From: Mesorhizobium sp. NZP2298
GTDB taxonomy: Bacteria; Pseudomonadota; Alphaproteobacteria; Rhizobiales; Rhizobiaceae
Direction of reading: 5' to 3'
Length of the DNA stretch: 64,000 nucleotides
NCBI RefSeq assembly: GCF_013170825.1
Contig: NZ_CP033365.1
Coordinates: forward strand, 3,794,001-3,858,000
Positions 1-9,244 of the stretch are shown here, piece after piece. Made by a program: the position numbers and the translations under genes. Under the pieces are notes generated by a model. The model saw only the letters and a program-made list of their open reading frames with translations, searched no databases and was not told where the DNA came from. Positions within the stretch are counted from its first letter, which is position 1; each line of letters starts with the position of its first letter.

Positions 1-776
1 ACCAGATGCGCCTGGTCGGCATAGCCGCAATCGGCGGCGATACCGGCCCAATCGGCGGTCAGCTGCCGCGACAGGCCGAGCGCCCGGTTGAAGCGGACGA
101 TGCGCGACAATGTCTTTGGGCCGATGCCGATCGCATTGGAAAAGCTGCCGGCGAGATGCTTTCGGCTCCAGCCCAGCTTTTCGGCAATCGAGGAAATGCT
201 GGCCCGACCGCCTGATGCGATGATGCGGTCATAGGCCCAGGTGATTTCGAGCGGCGTTTCGGCGGCGTGCTCAAGCCTGACGGTGACGAAAGCTTCGGCG
301 AGGTCGAAACGCGACGCCCAGTCCGGCGCGTTGCCGAGCCGTTCGCGCAGGGCCAGGCCCTCGGCGCCCAGCACGTCGTCGAGGGCGACCATGCTGTCGG
401 TCAGTTCGCTCATCGGCAGGCGGAAGAAACGGCGCGCGCCAAGCGGGGTGAAGTTGATCTGCACGCAGCAGGCGGCGCCGAAGGATTCGATCATCACCGG
501 TCCGGCAAAGAGGCCGGCGGCGAAACTGGCGAAGCGGTCATTGTCGCCGGGCGCCTTGCCGAGGCCGATGGCGAAGGGTTCGGCGAAGCTGATCACCAGC
601 GGCACGGTGAGCGAAGCGTATTCGACATTGCGGAAATGACCTGGCGCCGTTTCGCGGTAGCCGCAAATGTCGGTGACGATCCCATCAAGCGCCGGATCGG
701 GAAGGCGCCGGTGCATCTCGAAGCGCCCCGCGACGGAGCGGTCCTGTTCTTTCCGGCGCTGCATCTCGATCGGCAT
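1..776 (-). CDS. AraC-family transcriptional regulator (3' end cut by window)
   Basis: The reading frame on the minus strand is open from the ATG at 776 to the window edge, about 258 codons without a stop. The C-terminal part reads as an AraC-type helix-turn-helix: a first helix around SISSIAEKLGWSRKHLAGSF and a second ending in CGYADQAHL, the usual AraC signature. The N-terminal part looks like a cupin-like effector domain of the type found in small AraC regulators. The start is chosen because AGAAGGA lies seven bases upstream. It is separated from the next leftward gene by a strong terminator, so it is probably monocistronic. The target and ligand cannot be told from sequence. Confidence 0.85.
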   Translation of the reverse strand, partial: MPIEMQRRKEQDRSVAGRFEMHRRLPDPALDGIVTDICGYRETAPGHFRNVEYASLTVPLVISFAEPFAIGLGKAPGDNDRFASFAAGLFAGPVMIESFGAACCVQINFTPLGARRFFRLPMSELTDSMVALDDVLGAEGLALRERLGNAPDWASRFDLAEAFVTVRLEHAAETPLEITWAYDRIIASGGRASISSIAEKLGWSRKHLAGSFSNAIGIGPKTLSRIVRFNRALGLSRQLTADWAGIAADCGYADQAHL

Positions 777-823
777 TGGCCATCCTTCTGCTCGGGAATC
801 TAGCAGACCGAAGGTCAGAATCA

Positions 824-852
824 AAAACGCCCGGCTTTTGGCCGGGCGTTTT
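824..852. terminator. Bidirectional rho-independent terminator
   Basis: A perfect 12-bp stem (AAAACGCCCGGC with its complement) closes a TTTTG loop. The A-rich and T-rich flanks make it usable from either strand. It lies just after the leftward small membrane protein gene and upstream of the AraC gene, so it most likely ends the former transcript. Confidence 0.85.
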
Positions 853-876
853 CCGTCCCCACTTCAAGGGAACTTG

Positions 877-1047
877 TCAGGCGCCGCGCATCAGGCAGCC
901 GGCGGCGAGCACGATGTAGGCAATCAGAACGATCCACACCGATGCGAGCGGGATAAAGGCGAGAACGCCAAGGGCGGCAAGAATGCCGATGATGGCGATG
1001 ACAAGAGAAATTATGAAAACAATCTGGGTAGGCGCGCTGAGATTCAT
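877..1047 (-). CDS. Small two-segment membrane protein (56 aa), unknown function
   Basis: This 56-residue protein is almost wholly hydrophobic after a short polar N-terminus: one membrane segment at about residues 8-28 and another at about 33-50, joined by a short loop. The start at 1047 is favoured over an upstream one at 1110 because AGGAG sits seven bases before it. It resembles the small YqaE/Pmp3-like or DUF-type membrane peptides in size and layout, but I see no diagnostic motif and do not name it. It is followed directly by a strong hairpin terminator. Confidence 0.7.
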   Translation of the reverse strand: MNLSAPTQIVFIISLVIAIIGILAALGVLAFIPLASVWIVLIAYIVLAAGCLMRGA

Positions 1048-1099
1048 GTCCGGGCTCCTGCAACATGATTCGAACAACGGCATAGTAACAGGCGCGTGA

Positions 1100-1885
1100 T
1101 CACACACCAATCATGACACGCAGCGGGTTGGCCGGGTCGGCCAGCAGTTTCACCGCCAGGGCGAGGCAGACGACCACCAGCAGCGGCTTGATCAGTCTGG
1201 CGCCGATGCGCATGGCAAGGCTCGCACCGACGCGGGCGCCGAGGAACTGGGCAACGCCCATCATCAGCCCGATCTTCCAGGAGATAACGCCGACAGCGGC
1301 GAAGACGATGAAGCCGCCGATATTGGAAGCGAAGTTGAGCAGCTTCGTATGTGCCGTCGCCTTGAGCACGCCGTAGCCGGCAAGAGCGACGAAGGCCAGC
1401 ATGTAGAAGGAACCGGCGCCGGGGCCGAACAGGCCGTCATAGAAGCCGATTGCCGGCACCAGGGTCAGTCCGAACAGGAAGGGCGACAGGCGCTCGGCCC
1501 GGTCGACATCGTTCATGTTGGGCTTGAGCGCGAAATAGAGTGCGATGGCGATCAGCACCAGCGGCAACAGGGCGCGCAACAGGTCGCCCGGAACAATGGT
1601 GGCCAGCAAGGCGCCAACGACACCCCCAGCGGCCGCCAGCAGGGCCGACGGCAATTGTCGGCGCAAGTCGACATGACCCTTGGAGGCATAGTGGATCGTC
1701 GCCGATCCGGAGCCGAACATACCTTGCAACTTGTTGGTCCCAAGCGCTTCGACCGGAGAGAACCCGGCAAGCAGCAGTGCGGGTATGGTGATCAGCCCGC
1801 CGCCACCGGCAATCGAGTCCACAAAGCCCGCCGCAAAGGCGGCCAAGGCGAGCATGGCGACAGTCTGGGTGGTGAGATCGATCAT
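1100..1885 (-). CDS. TauE/SafE-family sulfite/anion permease
   Basis: The 261-residue protein has the TauE/SafE layout: about eight membrane segments in two repeats, with the family's glycine-rich opening (FVDSIAGGGGLITIPALL) at residues 20-40 and the second-half match GFYDGLFGPGAGSFYML. Family members export sulfite, sulfoacetate or similar organosulfur anions, but many are uncharacterised, so the substrate is open. The start at 1885 was chosen because upstream in-frame sequence lacks membrane character and reads as antisense to the neighbouring gene. It is divergent from the TerB-like gene. Confidence 0.85.
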   Translation of the reverse strand: MIDLTTQTVAMLALAAFAAGFVDSIAGGGGLITIPALLLAGFSPVEALGTNKLQGMFGSGSATIHYASKGHVDLRRQLPSALLAAAGGVVGALLATIVPGDLLRALLPLVLIAIALYFALKPNMNDVDRAERLSPFLFGLTLVPAIGFYDGLFGPGAGSFYMLAFVALAGYGVLKATAHTKLLNFASNIGGFIVFAAVGVISWKIGLMMGVAQFLGARVGASLAMRIGARLIKPLLVVVCLALAVKLLADPANPLRVMIGV

Positions 1886-2006
1886 CTGATGTGTGGAGAT
1901 GTCCGGTAGACTGGAGATAGCGGGGCGTTCGACCACGACAGCCCCGTTTGCGCAAGGCCGATTCCGCGCTAACTCTATTGAAGAGGAATCGGAAAGGGGC
2001 CGCCCC

Positions 2007-2438
2007 ATGGCATTCGCATTGCTGGACCAGATACGCTCGATCTTCGACGGCGACCCGGGTGTGCGCAAAGTCGCGGACGATCCGGTGCTGTCGGCCGAAC
2101 TTCTGATGCTTTTCCGCATGATCCTGGCCGACGGGACGGTCAGCGAGAGCGAGATGGTTGCCTTCCGGCGCATCTGCAAAGAGGCGTTCGGCATTGCCGA
2201 GACCAGTATCGATAGCGTCGTCGAATATCTTAACGAGTTCGGCTATGAGACCAACGGCTCGCAGGCGATCGCGCTGTTTCGCGATCTCGACGTCGAGCGG
2301 CGCAAGCAATTGGCTCGGCACATGGCGGAGATCGCCAAGGCGGATTCGCAACTGGCCGAGACAGAGGTGCGTCTCTTGCGCCGCACGCTCGACCTGCTCG
2401 ATATCAGCCCGGTCGATGTGGTGAAGCCGGAAGAATAG
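2007..2438 (+). CDS. TerB-family (tellurite-resistance-like) protein
   Basis: This 143-residue soluble, acidic, all-helical protein has the TerB-like core, with the two conserved acidic turns around LMLFRMILADGTVSESE and MAEIAKADSQLAETE. TerB-like proteins bind divalent metals through such acidic pairs and occur in many stress-related settings; a role in tellurite resistance is only a family label. The start at 2007 follows GGAAAGGGG about eight bases upstream. It is divergent from the TauE gene, and its 3' end is 15 bp from the convergent ABC operon. Confidence 0.75.
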   Translation: MAFALLDQIRSIFDGDPGVRKVADDPVLSAELLMLFRMILADGTVSESEMVAFRRICKEAFGIAETSIDSVVEYLNEFGYETNGSQAIALFRDLDVERRKQLARHMAEIAKADSQLAETEVRLLRRTLDLLDISPVDVVKPEE

Positions 2439-2453
2439 GGGCCGTCATCCCGC

Positions 2454-4076
2454 TCACCCTTGCTCTTGCATCTTCCGAGCGATCGCCCGGTGTAAATCGG
2501 GGGCCGCGGTGACCAGCTCCCTGGCGGCCTCGGACTGCGGATGGTCCAGCACCTCGCTCGTCTTGCCGCGCTCGACGATCTTGCCTTCATGCATCACCAG
2601 CACCTCGTCGGTGATGGCACGGGCGACGGTCAGGTCATGGGTGATGAAGAGGTAGGCGATGCCGAGCTTCTGGTTGAGCTCGGCGAACAGATCTAGGATC
2701 TGGGCGCGGATCGAGACGTCGAGCGCCGAGACCGGCTCGTCGGCGACCACCAGCTTGGGGCGGGTGATGATGGCGCGGGCAATCGACAGGCGCTGGCGCT
2801 GGCCGCCGGAGAACTCGTGCGGGTACTTCTCCATGTCGCGCTGGTCGAGGCCGACCTCGTGCAGCGCATGCGCCACCATCTCGCGGCGCTCGGCGCGCGT
2901 CGGTTTGTTCTCGAGCACATGCAAGGGTTCCGAGACCAGTTTTTCGACCTTCTGGCGCGGGTCGAAGGAGCTGTAGGGATCCTGGAAGACAACCTGCATG
3001 TCACGCCGGGCCGGCTTCAACTCGGCTTCGCTCTTGCCGGTGATCGCTTCGCCGCGAAACCGGATCGTGCCTGAACTCGGCCGGTCCAGCGCCAGGATCA
3101 TGCGCGCGAGCGTCGACTTGCCGCAGCCGGAGCGGCCGACCAGCGCCACAGACTGGCCTGGCGTCATCGACAGCGAGACGTCGTCGACGGCGCGGATGTC
3201 AGGCGCGCGGCGGAACAGCGAGGCGCGGCGGCCGCGATAGTCGCGGGTTACACCTTCGACCTGGAGCAGGGGCTTGCCCTGGCTGGCGTCATGTCGTCTG
3301 GCGCGTGCCGGCACATGCATCGAGGCTTGCGCCAGCTGGCGCGTGTAGGGGTGGAGTTGTTCGGACAGCGTGCGCGCGGTGTCTCCGGCCTCCATCACCT
3401 TGCCGCGGCGCAGGATGGTGATGCGGTCGGCCATCTCGGTCACCACGGCGAGGTCGTGCGAGATCAGCAGCAGGCCCATGCGACTCTCCGCGACGAGATC
3501 ACGCAGAAGGTCCAGGATCTGCGCCTGCAGCACGACGTCGAGCGCCGTCGTCGGCTCGTCGGCGATCAGCAGTTTCGGTCTCAAGGCGCAGGCGATGGCG
3601 ATGAGGACACGCTGGCGCTGGCCGCCGGACAGTTCATGCGGATAGCGCGACATCGGGAATTTTGCCGAGGGCAGACCGACCCGGTCGAGCATTTTTCGCG
3701 CCCGCTCCTCGGCTTGCGCGCGTGTCGCCTTGGTGTGCCAGCGAATGCCCTCGGCTACCTGTTCGCCGATGGTCTTGACCGGGTTCAGCGCCGTCATAGG
3801 CTCCTGGAAAACCATGCCGATATCGTCGCCGCGCAGCGCGCACATCTGGTCCTCGCTTGCCGCCAGGATATCGATGCCGTCGAACGAGACGCGCCCGGTG
3901 GCGCGCGCTGCATGGGGAAGAAGCCGCATCATCGTCAGCGCGGTCATCGATTTGCCGGAGCCGGATTCGCCAACCAGCCCCATGACCTCGCCGGGCGCGA
4001 CGGAAAGCTCCATGTCTTTCAGGATCTGGGTGTCGCCGATGGACAACGACAGGTTCTGGATCTCCAGCAGGCTCAT
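2454..4076 (-). CDS. Fused two-domain peptide ABC transporter ATPase (DppDF/OppDF type)
   Basis: The 540-residue protein is a tandem fusion of two nucleotide-binding domains. Domain one (about 1-255) has Walker A GESGSGKS, signature LSGGQRQR and Walker B LLIADEP; domain two (about 280-540) has GRSGCGKS, FSGGQRQR and LVVADEP. Both carry an intact switch histidine (LISHDL, FITHDL). Such fusions energise family-5 peptide or opine importers at the cytoplasmic face. The ATG at 4076 overlaps the stop of the upstream permease by four bases (ATGA), showing translational coupling. It is the last gene of the importer operon. Confidence 0.93.
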   Translation of the reverse strand: MSLLEIQNLSLSIGDTQILKDMELSVAPGEVMGLVGESGSGKSMTALTMMRLLPHAARATGRVSFDGIDILAASEDQMCALRGDDIGMVFQEPMTALNPVKTIGEQVAEGIRWHTKATRAQAEERARKMLDRVGLPSAKFPMSRYPHELSGGQRQRVLIAIACALRPKLLIADEPTTALDVVLQAQILDLLRDLVAESRMGLLLISHDLAVVTEMADRITILRRGKVMEAGDTARTLSEQLHPYTRQLAQASMHVPARARRHDASQGKPLLQVEGVTRDYRGRRASLFRRAPDIRAVDDVSLSMTPGQSVALVGRSGCGKSTLARMILALDRPSSGTIRFRGEAITGKSEAELKPARRDMQVVFQDPYSSFDPRQKVEKLVSEPLHVLENKPTRAERREMVAHALHEVGLDQRDMEKYPHEFSGGQRQRLSIARAIITRPKLVVADEPVSALDVSIRAQILDLFAELNQKLGIAYLFITHDLTVARAITDEVLVMHEGKIVERGKTSEVLDHPQSEAARELVTAAPDLHRAIARKMQEQG

Positions 4077-4942
4077 CGCTGCCGCCGCGATTTCGGGTCG
4101 AGAATATCGGCGATGCCGTCGCCCAGAAGATTGAGCCCAAGCACGGTGATGACGATCGCCATGCCGGGGAAGATCGCCATCCAGGGCGCCACCACCATGC
4201 GGGTCTGGGCGTCGAACAGCATGCGGCCCCAACTTGGCATTGGCGGTTGTGCGCCGAGGCCGAGATAGGAAAGCCCAGCCTCGGCCAGGATACCCAGCGC
4301 GAACTGGATGGTGCCCTGGACCAGCAGCAGCGTGGCGATGTTGGGCAGCACATGTTCGACGGTGATCTGCGTGCTGCTCTTGCCCGCTGCGCGCGCGGCA
4401 AGGATGAATTCGCGCGGCCAGATCGCCAGCGCACCGGCGCGGGCGACGCGGGCAAAGACCGGGATGTTGAAGATGCCGATGGCGATGATGGCGTTGACGG
4501 CGCCCGGCCCGAAGATGGCGGTGATCATGATGGCCGACAGCAGCGCGGGAAAGGCGAAGACCAGATCGTTGACGCGCATCAGCGCCTCGTCGATCAAGCC
4601 GCCGCGTGCCGCGGCAAAGGCGCCGAGCGGCACGCCGATGCCCATGCCGATGCCGACCGCGACCAGCGCCACGGCGATCGAATTGCGGGCGCCAACCATG
4701 ATCATCGACAGGATATCGCGGCCGAAATGGTCGGTGCCGAACCAATGGGTTGGCGAAGGTCCTTGCGTCTTGTCCGCAATGATCAGCTTCGTCACGTCGT
4801 AAGGCGTCCAGACATAGGAGATTATAGCCATCGCCAGGATCAGCACGGTGATGACGAAGCCGGTGACGAAAGCCGTGTTTCGGAACGCCTTGGCCAGAAT
4901 GGAGCTGAATGTCTCCTCGGGGATATCGATGTGCAAGGTCAT
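4073..4942 (-). CDS. Peptide ABC transporter permease (DppC type)
   Basis: The 289-residue membrane protein has a cytoplasmic N-terminus, one leading membrane segment, and then the inner-membrane permease core with the ATPase-contact EAA-type loop (EFILAARAAGKSSTQITVEHVLPN). The WFGTDHFGRDI motif near residue 70 is typical of DppC/OppC subunits. The ATG at 4942 overlaps the stop of the upstream permease by four bases, and its own stop overlaps the ATPase start, so the three genes are tightly coupled. Confidence 0.92.
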   Translation of the reverse strand: MTLHIDIPEETFSSILAKAFRNTAFVTGFVITVLILAMAIISYVWTPYDVTKLIIADKTQGPSPTHWFGTDHFGRDILSMIMVGARNSIAVALVAVGIGMGIGVPLGAFAAARGGLIDEALMRVNDLVFAFPALLSAIMITAIFGPGAVNAIIAIGIFNIPVFARVARAGALAIWPREFILAARAAGKSSTQITVEHVLPNIATLLLVQGTIQFALGILAEAGLSYLGLGAQPPMPSWGRMLFDAQTRMVVAPWMAIFPGMAIVITVLGLNLLGDGIADILDPKSRRQR

Positions 4943-5886
4943 TGCAGGCCTCTCAGGCGCGGATCGACTACCGCGTAGGAAAGGTCGACAACGAGGTTGA
5001 CGGCAATGACGGCGGCAACCAGCAGCATGACGACGCTTTCGACGACGATCAGGTCGCGCTGGGTAATCGCCTGGAACACCAGCCGGCCGAGGCCCGGGAG
5101 ATAGAACACATTCTCGATGACGATGGTGCCGGCGAGCAGGAAGGCGAATTGCAGGCCAAGGATGGTCAGCACCGGGATCATGGCGTTGCGCAGCGCGTGC
5201 CGCCACAGCACGGCGCGGTAGGGCAGGCCCTTGGCGCGGGCGGTGCGGATATAGTCCTCGTTCAGCACCTCGATCAATGCCGAGCGGGTGACGCGCGCCA
5301 GGATCGCTGCTTGCGGCAGCGCAAGGGCGACCGCCGGCAGCAGCAGCGATTTCAGCGCAGGCCAGATACCGGCTCCCCAGCCGGGAAACCCGCCGGCCGG
5401 CACCAGCCGCAGCCAGACGGCGAAGACATAGATCAGCATCAGCGCGAACCAGAAATTGGGCACGGCGACGCCAAGCTGTGCCGCGCCCATGGAAATCGTG
5501 TCACCGGCGCGGCCGCGCCGGCTGGCGGAAAACAGGCCGACCGGAATGGCGATGAGGGTGGAGAGCGCGAGCGCGATCAGCGCCAGCGGCAGGGAGACGG
5601 CCAAGCGTTCGCGCACGAGGTCGATGACCGGCACCGAATAGGTGTAGGAGCGGCCGAAATCGAGGCTGAGCAGGCCGCCGGCCCAGTGCAAATAGCGCAG
5701 GGCAAGCGGCGCGTTGAGGCCCATCTGATTGCGCAAGAGTTCAACCTGGTCGGCGCTGGCGTTCATGCCCAGCATCAGCCGCGCCGGATCGCCGGGCAGG
5801 ATCTCCAGCACCGCGAACACCACGATGGAAGCCAGCACCAGCGTGGCGAGGGAGATGGCCAGGCGCTTGAGGAGATAGGTGGTCAT
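4939..5886 (-). CDS. Peptide ABC transporter permease (DppB type)
   Basis: The 315-residue protein has the DppB/OppB opening MTTYLLKRLAISLATLVLAS, the PGDPAR motif after the first membrane segment, and a permease loop ending in EDYIRTARAKGLPYRAVLWR, the expected contact site for the ATPase. It pairs with the following DppC-type subunit to form the channel. It lies downstream of the binding-protein gene across a 257-bp gap that contains a large inverted repeat, which may lower permease expression relative to the binding protein. Confidence 0.92.
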   Translation of the reverse strand: MTTYLLKRLAISLATLVLASIVVFAVLEILPGDPARLMLGMNASADQVELLRNQMGLNAPLALRYLHWAGGLLSLDFGRSYTYSVPVIDLVRERLAVSLPLALIALALSTLIAIPVGLFSASRRGRAGDTISMGAAQLGVAVPNFWFALMLIYVFAVWLRLVPAGGFPGWGAGIWPALKSLLLPAVALALPQAAILARVTRSALIEVLNEDYIRTARAKGLPYRAVLWRHALRNAMIPVLTILGLQFAFLLAGTIVIENVFYLPGLGRLVFQAITQRDLIVVESVVMLLVAAVIAVNLVVDLSYAVVDPRLRGLQ

Positions 5887-5910
5887 GGATGTTGCACGAC
5901 GACAGTAGCG

Positions 5911-6130
5911 TCGTCATCCTGGGGCGAAGCAGGAGCGAAGCGACGTCGCGAAGACCCTAGGATCCATGCCGTGACAGAGATCAAAGAGCGCGACGGTCCA
6001 AAACCAGCGCCTCTTTCTGTCTCCACTGCTGCGTCTCCCAGATTCTGCGCCGCGCGGGCGCTCGCAAGTCACGGAATGGATCCTAGGGGCTACGCAGCCG
6101 CTGCGCGCCTGCTTCGCCCTAGGATGACGA
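5911..6130. repeat. Large imperfect inverted repeat inside the ABC operon
   Basis: The arms at 5911-5975 and 6068-6130 are reverse complements of each other over most of about 63 bases. Both outer ends read TCGTCATCCT-(A/G)GGGCGAAGCAGG, and both inner ends carry CCTAGGATCCAT. The roughly 92-bp spacer holds no gene. In RNA this would fold into a long hairpin between the binding-protein and permease messages. Rhizobial genomes carry dispersed intergenic palindromes of this sort, so it may be one family member. Confidence 0.8.
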
Positions 6131-6143
6131 AACCGAGAGAGCC

Positions 6144-7622
6144 TCACTCGCTCCACTTCACCTTGGTCAGGTCGTTGGCGGGGATCGGCGCGTCTTCCCA
6201 CAAGCCTTGCAGCTTGGCGTCCCAGACCCCGACCTTGGGCAGTTCGTAGAGGAAGCCGACCACCGCGTCGTCGGCCAGGATCTTTTGCGCTTGCGCATAC
6301 AATTCCTTGCGCTTGGCCTCGTCGGACGTCAGCTCCAGATCGGCGATGACCTTGTTGAAGGCGGGGTTGTCGTAGTTGAAGTAGTAATCCTTGCGCGCGT
6401 AGATATCGATGTCGTTCGGCTCGGTATGGGAGACGATGGTCAGGTCGTAGTCTTTCTTGGTGAACACCTGGTCCAGCCACTGCGCCCACTCGACGGGGAT
6501 AATTTCCAGGTTGATGCCGACATCGCGGAGCTGCGAGGCGATGATCTCGCCGCCGAGCCGCGCATAGGTCGTCGGCGGTAGCTTCAACGTGGCCTTGAAG
6601 CCGTTCTCCAGTCCCGCCTCCTTGAGGAGTTCCTTGGCCTTGGCCACGTCGTGCGGATAGCGGCCGGTCAGGTCGACATAATATTTGTTAGCTGGCGACA
6701 TATGCGAGCCGATTGGCAGGCCGAGCCCGGCCGAGGCTCCGTCGATGATCGCCTTGCGATCGAGCGCGTAGGAGATCGCCTGCCTGACCTGCAGCTTGTC
6801 GAAGGGTGGCTTCTTGTTGTTGATGGACAGGATGGTCTCGCCTTCGGTCGCGCCGACAACAACCTTGAAGCGGGGATCATCCTTGACCTGGGAAACGCTG
6901 TCGGGATCGAAGAAGGGGAAAGCCTGTATGTCGCCGGAAAGCAGAGCCGGCACCGCGGCCGCGGCATCGGGAACGATGCGGAACTCGACCTTTTCGAGGA
7001 AAGCAGGGGTGCCCCAGTAATGAACTGATTTCACCAGGGTGATCGATGAGCCCTTGGCCCAGCTTTGGAATTTGAAGGGGCCGGTGCCAACGGGCTTTTC
7101 CTTGTTGGTGTCGGCGGATTTCGACGACACGATCACCGCATCGCCCCAGCCCATATTGTAGAGGAACGAGCCTTGCGGGTGGCTGAGCGTCACCTTCACG
7201 GTGGCGGGGTCGACCACTTCGACCTTGTCGATGGCGGCAAAGAGCTGCTTTTGCGCGTTGACGGAGTTTTCCGCGCGGGCACGGTCGAGCGAGAACTTCA
7301 CGTCGTCGGCGCTGAAATCGGTGCCGTCGTGGAATTTCACGCCGGTGTGCAGCTTGAAGGTGTAGACCTTGCCGTCATCGGAAATGGCCCAGCTTTCGGC
7401 GAGATCCGGCAGAACCTCGCCATTCGGGCCGATCCGGGTCAGGCCCTCGAACACATTGGCGTAGGTGACCTCCCGGATTGCCGCGGCCGCCCCCGCCGTC
7501 GGGTCGAGATGCGGGGGTTCAAGCGGAATGCCGATGACAAGATCAGTCCGGGCGGCAAACGCCGACGTGGCGGTTGCGACCGCCAGCACGGCAGCGGCCA
7601 GAAGGGTCTTCCACAGTTTCAT
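6144..7622 (-). CDS. Periplasmic substrate-binding protein, family 5 (peptide type)
   Basis: The 492-residue protein begins with a Sec signal peptide (residues 1-23, cleavage after ATSAFA) and continues as a family-5 solute-binding protein, with the typical LAESWAISDDGKVYTFKLH and GVKFHDGTDFSADDVKFSLDR stretches near residues 75-110. It captures peptides or related amides in the periplasm for the two permeases and the fused ATPase downstream. The start at 7622 follows GGGAG eight bases upstream; the in-frame ATG at 7637 would place charged residues before the signal peptide and lacks a ribosome site. Confidence 0.92.
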   Translation of the reverse strand: MKLWKTLLAAAVLAVATATSAFAARTDLVIGIPLEPPHLDPTAGAAAAIREVTYANVFEGLTRIGPNGEVLPDLAESWAISDDGKVYTFKLHTGVKFHDGTDFSADDVKFSLDRARAENSVNAQKQLFAAIDKVEVVDPATVKVTLSHPQGSFLYNMGWGDAVIVSSKSADTNKEKPVGTGPFKFQSWAKGSSITLVKSVHYWGTPAFLEKVEFRIVPDAAAAVPALLSGDIQAFPFFDPDSVSQVKDDPRFKVVVGATEGETILSINNKKPPFDKLQVRQAISYALDRKAIIDGASAGLGLPIGSHMSPANKYYVDLTGRYPHDVAKAKELLKEAGLENGFKATLKLPPTTYARLGGEIIASQLRDVGINLEIIPVEWAQWLDQVFTKKDYDLTIVSHTEPNDIDIYARKDYYFNYDNPAFNKVIADLELTSDEAKRKELYAQAQKILADDAVVGFLYELPKVGVWDAKLQGLWEDAPIPANDLTKVKWSE

Positions 7623-7746
7623 CGCTGAACTCCCCATGTGCTCAAATGCTCAAGCCGGCGGATAGAAGCGTGATTTCGCGCGGGAGTAAATTGCGTTTCG
7701 TGCTGTCGCGCCGCGTCAGGAGAAATGTTTTTGCGCCGCGGGCCGA

Positions 7747-9024
7747 TCATCCGATTGTGCCGCGCAGCAGCACGTTGAGCCCGATCGCCATCACCTTGGC
7801 CGATTCCACCATGTCCTCTATGCCGACCCACTCGTCCGGCCGGTGGGCGAGGTCGAGAATGCCCGGTCCATAGGCGATGCAGTCGTAGATATGGCCGATG
7901 CGGGCAATGTGCTTCTGGTCGTAGGTGCCGGGCGAGATGACGTAGTCGGGTTCGCGGTCGAAGATCGCGTGAATGCCTTGCGCCACGGCCTGGACCACCG
8001 GCGCGTCGCGCTCGGTCATCAACGGCAGTACTTCCATCAGGTCGCGGATTTCGTAGTCGAATTTTCTGCGCTCGCGCTTCAGCCGCTCGAGAATGCCGGT
8101 CACTTCGCCCTTGACCGTGGCGAGATCTTCCTCGAGCAGGAAGCGGCGGTCGATGGTCAGCCGGCAGGAATCGGGCACGTTGGGCGAGGGCAGGCCGGGC
8201 CGGAAATCCTCGGTCTGGCCGCCATGGATGGAATTGATGTTCATGGTCGAGCGCCTGGCGCCTTCGGGCACGACCGGCATGCGCGTCACCTTGCGGTCGA
8301 GCGCCGGGAATAATTCGTCCTCGAAAGCCCTCAGCACGGCACCCATATGGCGCACAGCATTGTCGCCGAGAAACGGCATCGAGCCATGCGCGATCTCGCC
8401 CTTGGTCTCGATCTCCGCCCACCAGACGCCGCGGTGGCCAAGGCAGATGCGGTCCTTGTTCAACGGCTCGGGGATGATGACGTGGTCGACCCTGGGCTTG
8501 GAGAAATAGCCGAGGCCGGCCAGATGGGCGACACCGCCGAAACCGCCGGATTCCTCGTCGACCGTGCCGGATATTTCGATGGCGCCGGGGAAGTCCGGAT
8601 AGGCGTCCATGAAGGCTTCGACAGCGATGATCGACGCGGCCAGGCCGCCCTTCATGTCGCAGGCGCCGCGTCCATAGACCTTGCCGTCCTTGACGACGCC
8701 GGCAAACGGATCGACGGTCCAGCCGTCGCCAGCCTCGACGACGTCGATATGCGAGTTGAAGTGGACGCAGGCACCGGGTGATCGGCCGTCGAAACGGGCC
8801 ACGACATTGACACGCGGGTAGCGGTCGGTATCGCCGGGCGTGCCTTCGGCGCGGATGAATTCGGTTTCAAAACCACGCTTCCTCAGCCGCGCGCCAAGAT
8901 ATTCGGCGCATGGCCGGTAGGCTTCGCCCGGTGGGTTGATGGTCGGAAAACGGATGAGGTCGGCGGTCAGCGCGACGACATCGTCGCGCCTGTCATCGAT
9001 TGCTTGCAGGAGTCTCTCGTTCAT
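7747..9024 (-). CDS. M20-family ArgE/DapE-like metallo-hydrolase
   Basis: The 425-residue protein has the M20 metallopeptidase set: HFNSHIDVVEAGDGW (first zinc histidine and bridging-site aspartate), GRGACDMKGG, GTVDEESGG (catalytic and metal glutamates), GHRG and a C-terminal histidine in SPGTYDQKHIARIGH. Family members deacylate N-acyl amino acids or dipeptides. It is placed first in the same direction as the peptide importer, with a 124-bp gap, so it probably hydrolyses an imported amide or peptide. Arginine or lysine biosynthesis is less likely from this context. The start at 9024 matches the family N-terminus. Confidence 0.88.
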   Translation of the reverse strand: MNERLLQAIDDRRDDVVALTADLIRFPTINPPGEAYRPCAEYLGARLRKRGFETEFIRAEGTPGDTDRYPRVNVVARFDGRSPGACVHFNSHIDVVEAGDGWTVDPFAGVVKDGKVYGRGACDMKGGLAASIIAVEAFMDAYPDFPGAIEISGTVDEESGGFGGVAHLAGLGYFSKPRVDHVIIPEPLNKDRICLGHRGVWWAEIETKGEIAHGSMPFLGDNAVRHMGAVLRAFEDELFPALDRKVTRMPVVPEGARRSTMNINSIHGGQTEDFRPGLPSPNVPDSCRLTIDRRFLLEEDLATVKGEVTGILERLKRERRKFDYEIRDLMEVLPLMTERDAPVVQAVAQGIHAIFDREPDYVISPGTYDQKHIARIGHIYDCIAYGPGILDLAHRPDEWVGIEDMVESAKVMAIGLNVLLRGTIG

Positions 9025-9244
9025 CGGGAGAGTTGAGCAGCGTTCGGTGTTGCATTGCAAGCCCGCCGGGCATCAAGCCGGCGTGACGTGTCGTTGCCGC
9101 AACTATCGCGGGAAATCATTCAAATTCGCTGCTTTGGATTGGGGAATTGATCAAGGAGTGTGTGCTATCTGTTCACTGCCATTAAAAAGGTGAAAAACAA
9201 CGTGATGGCAAGCAGGCAAGGGGCAATCAAAGGGGTTTGATCGC

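Noticed and set aside
3291..6249. Several long rightward frames across the ABC operon
   Set aside because: They are antisense to clear ABC genes with correct motifs and lack any domain of their own.
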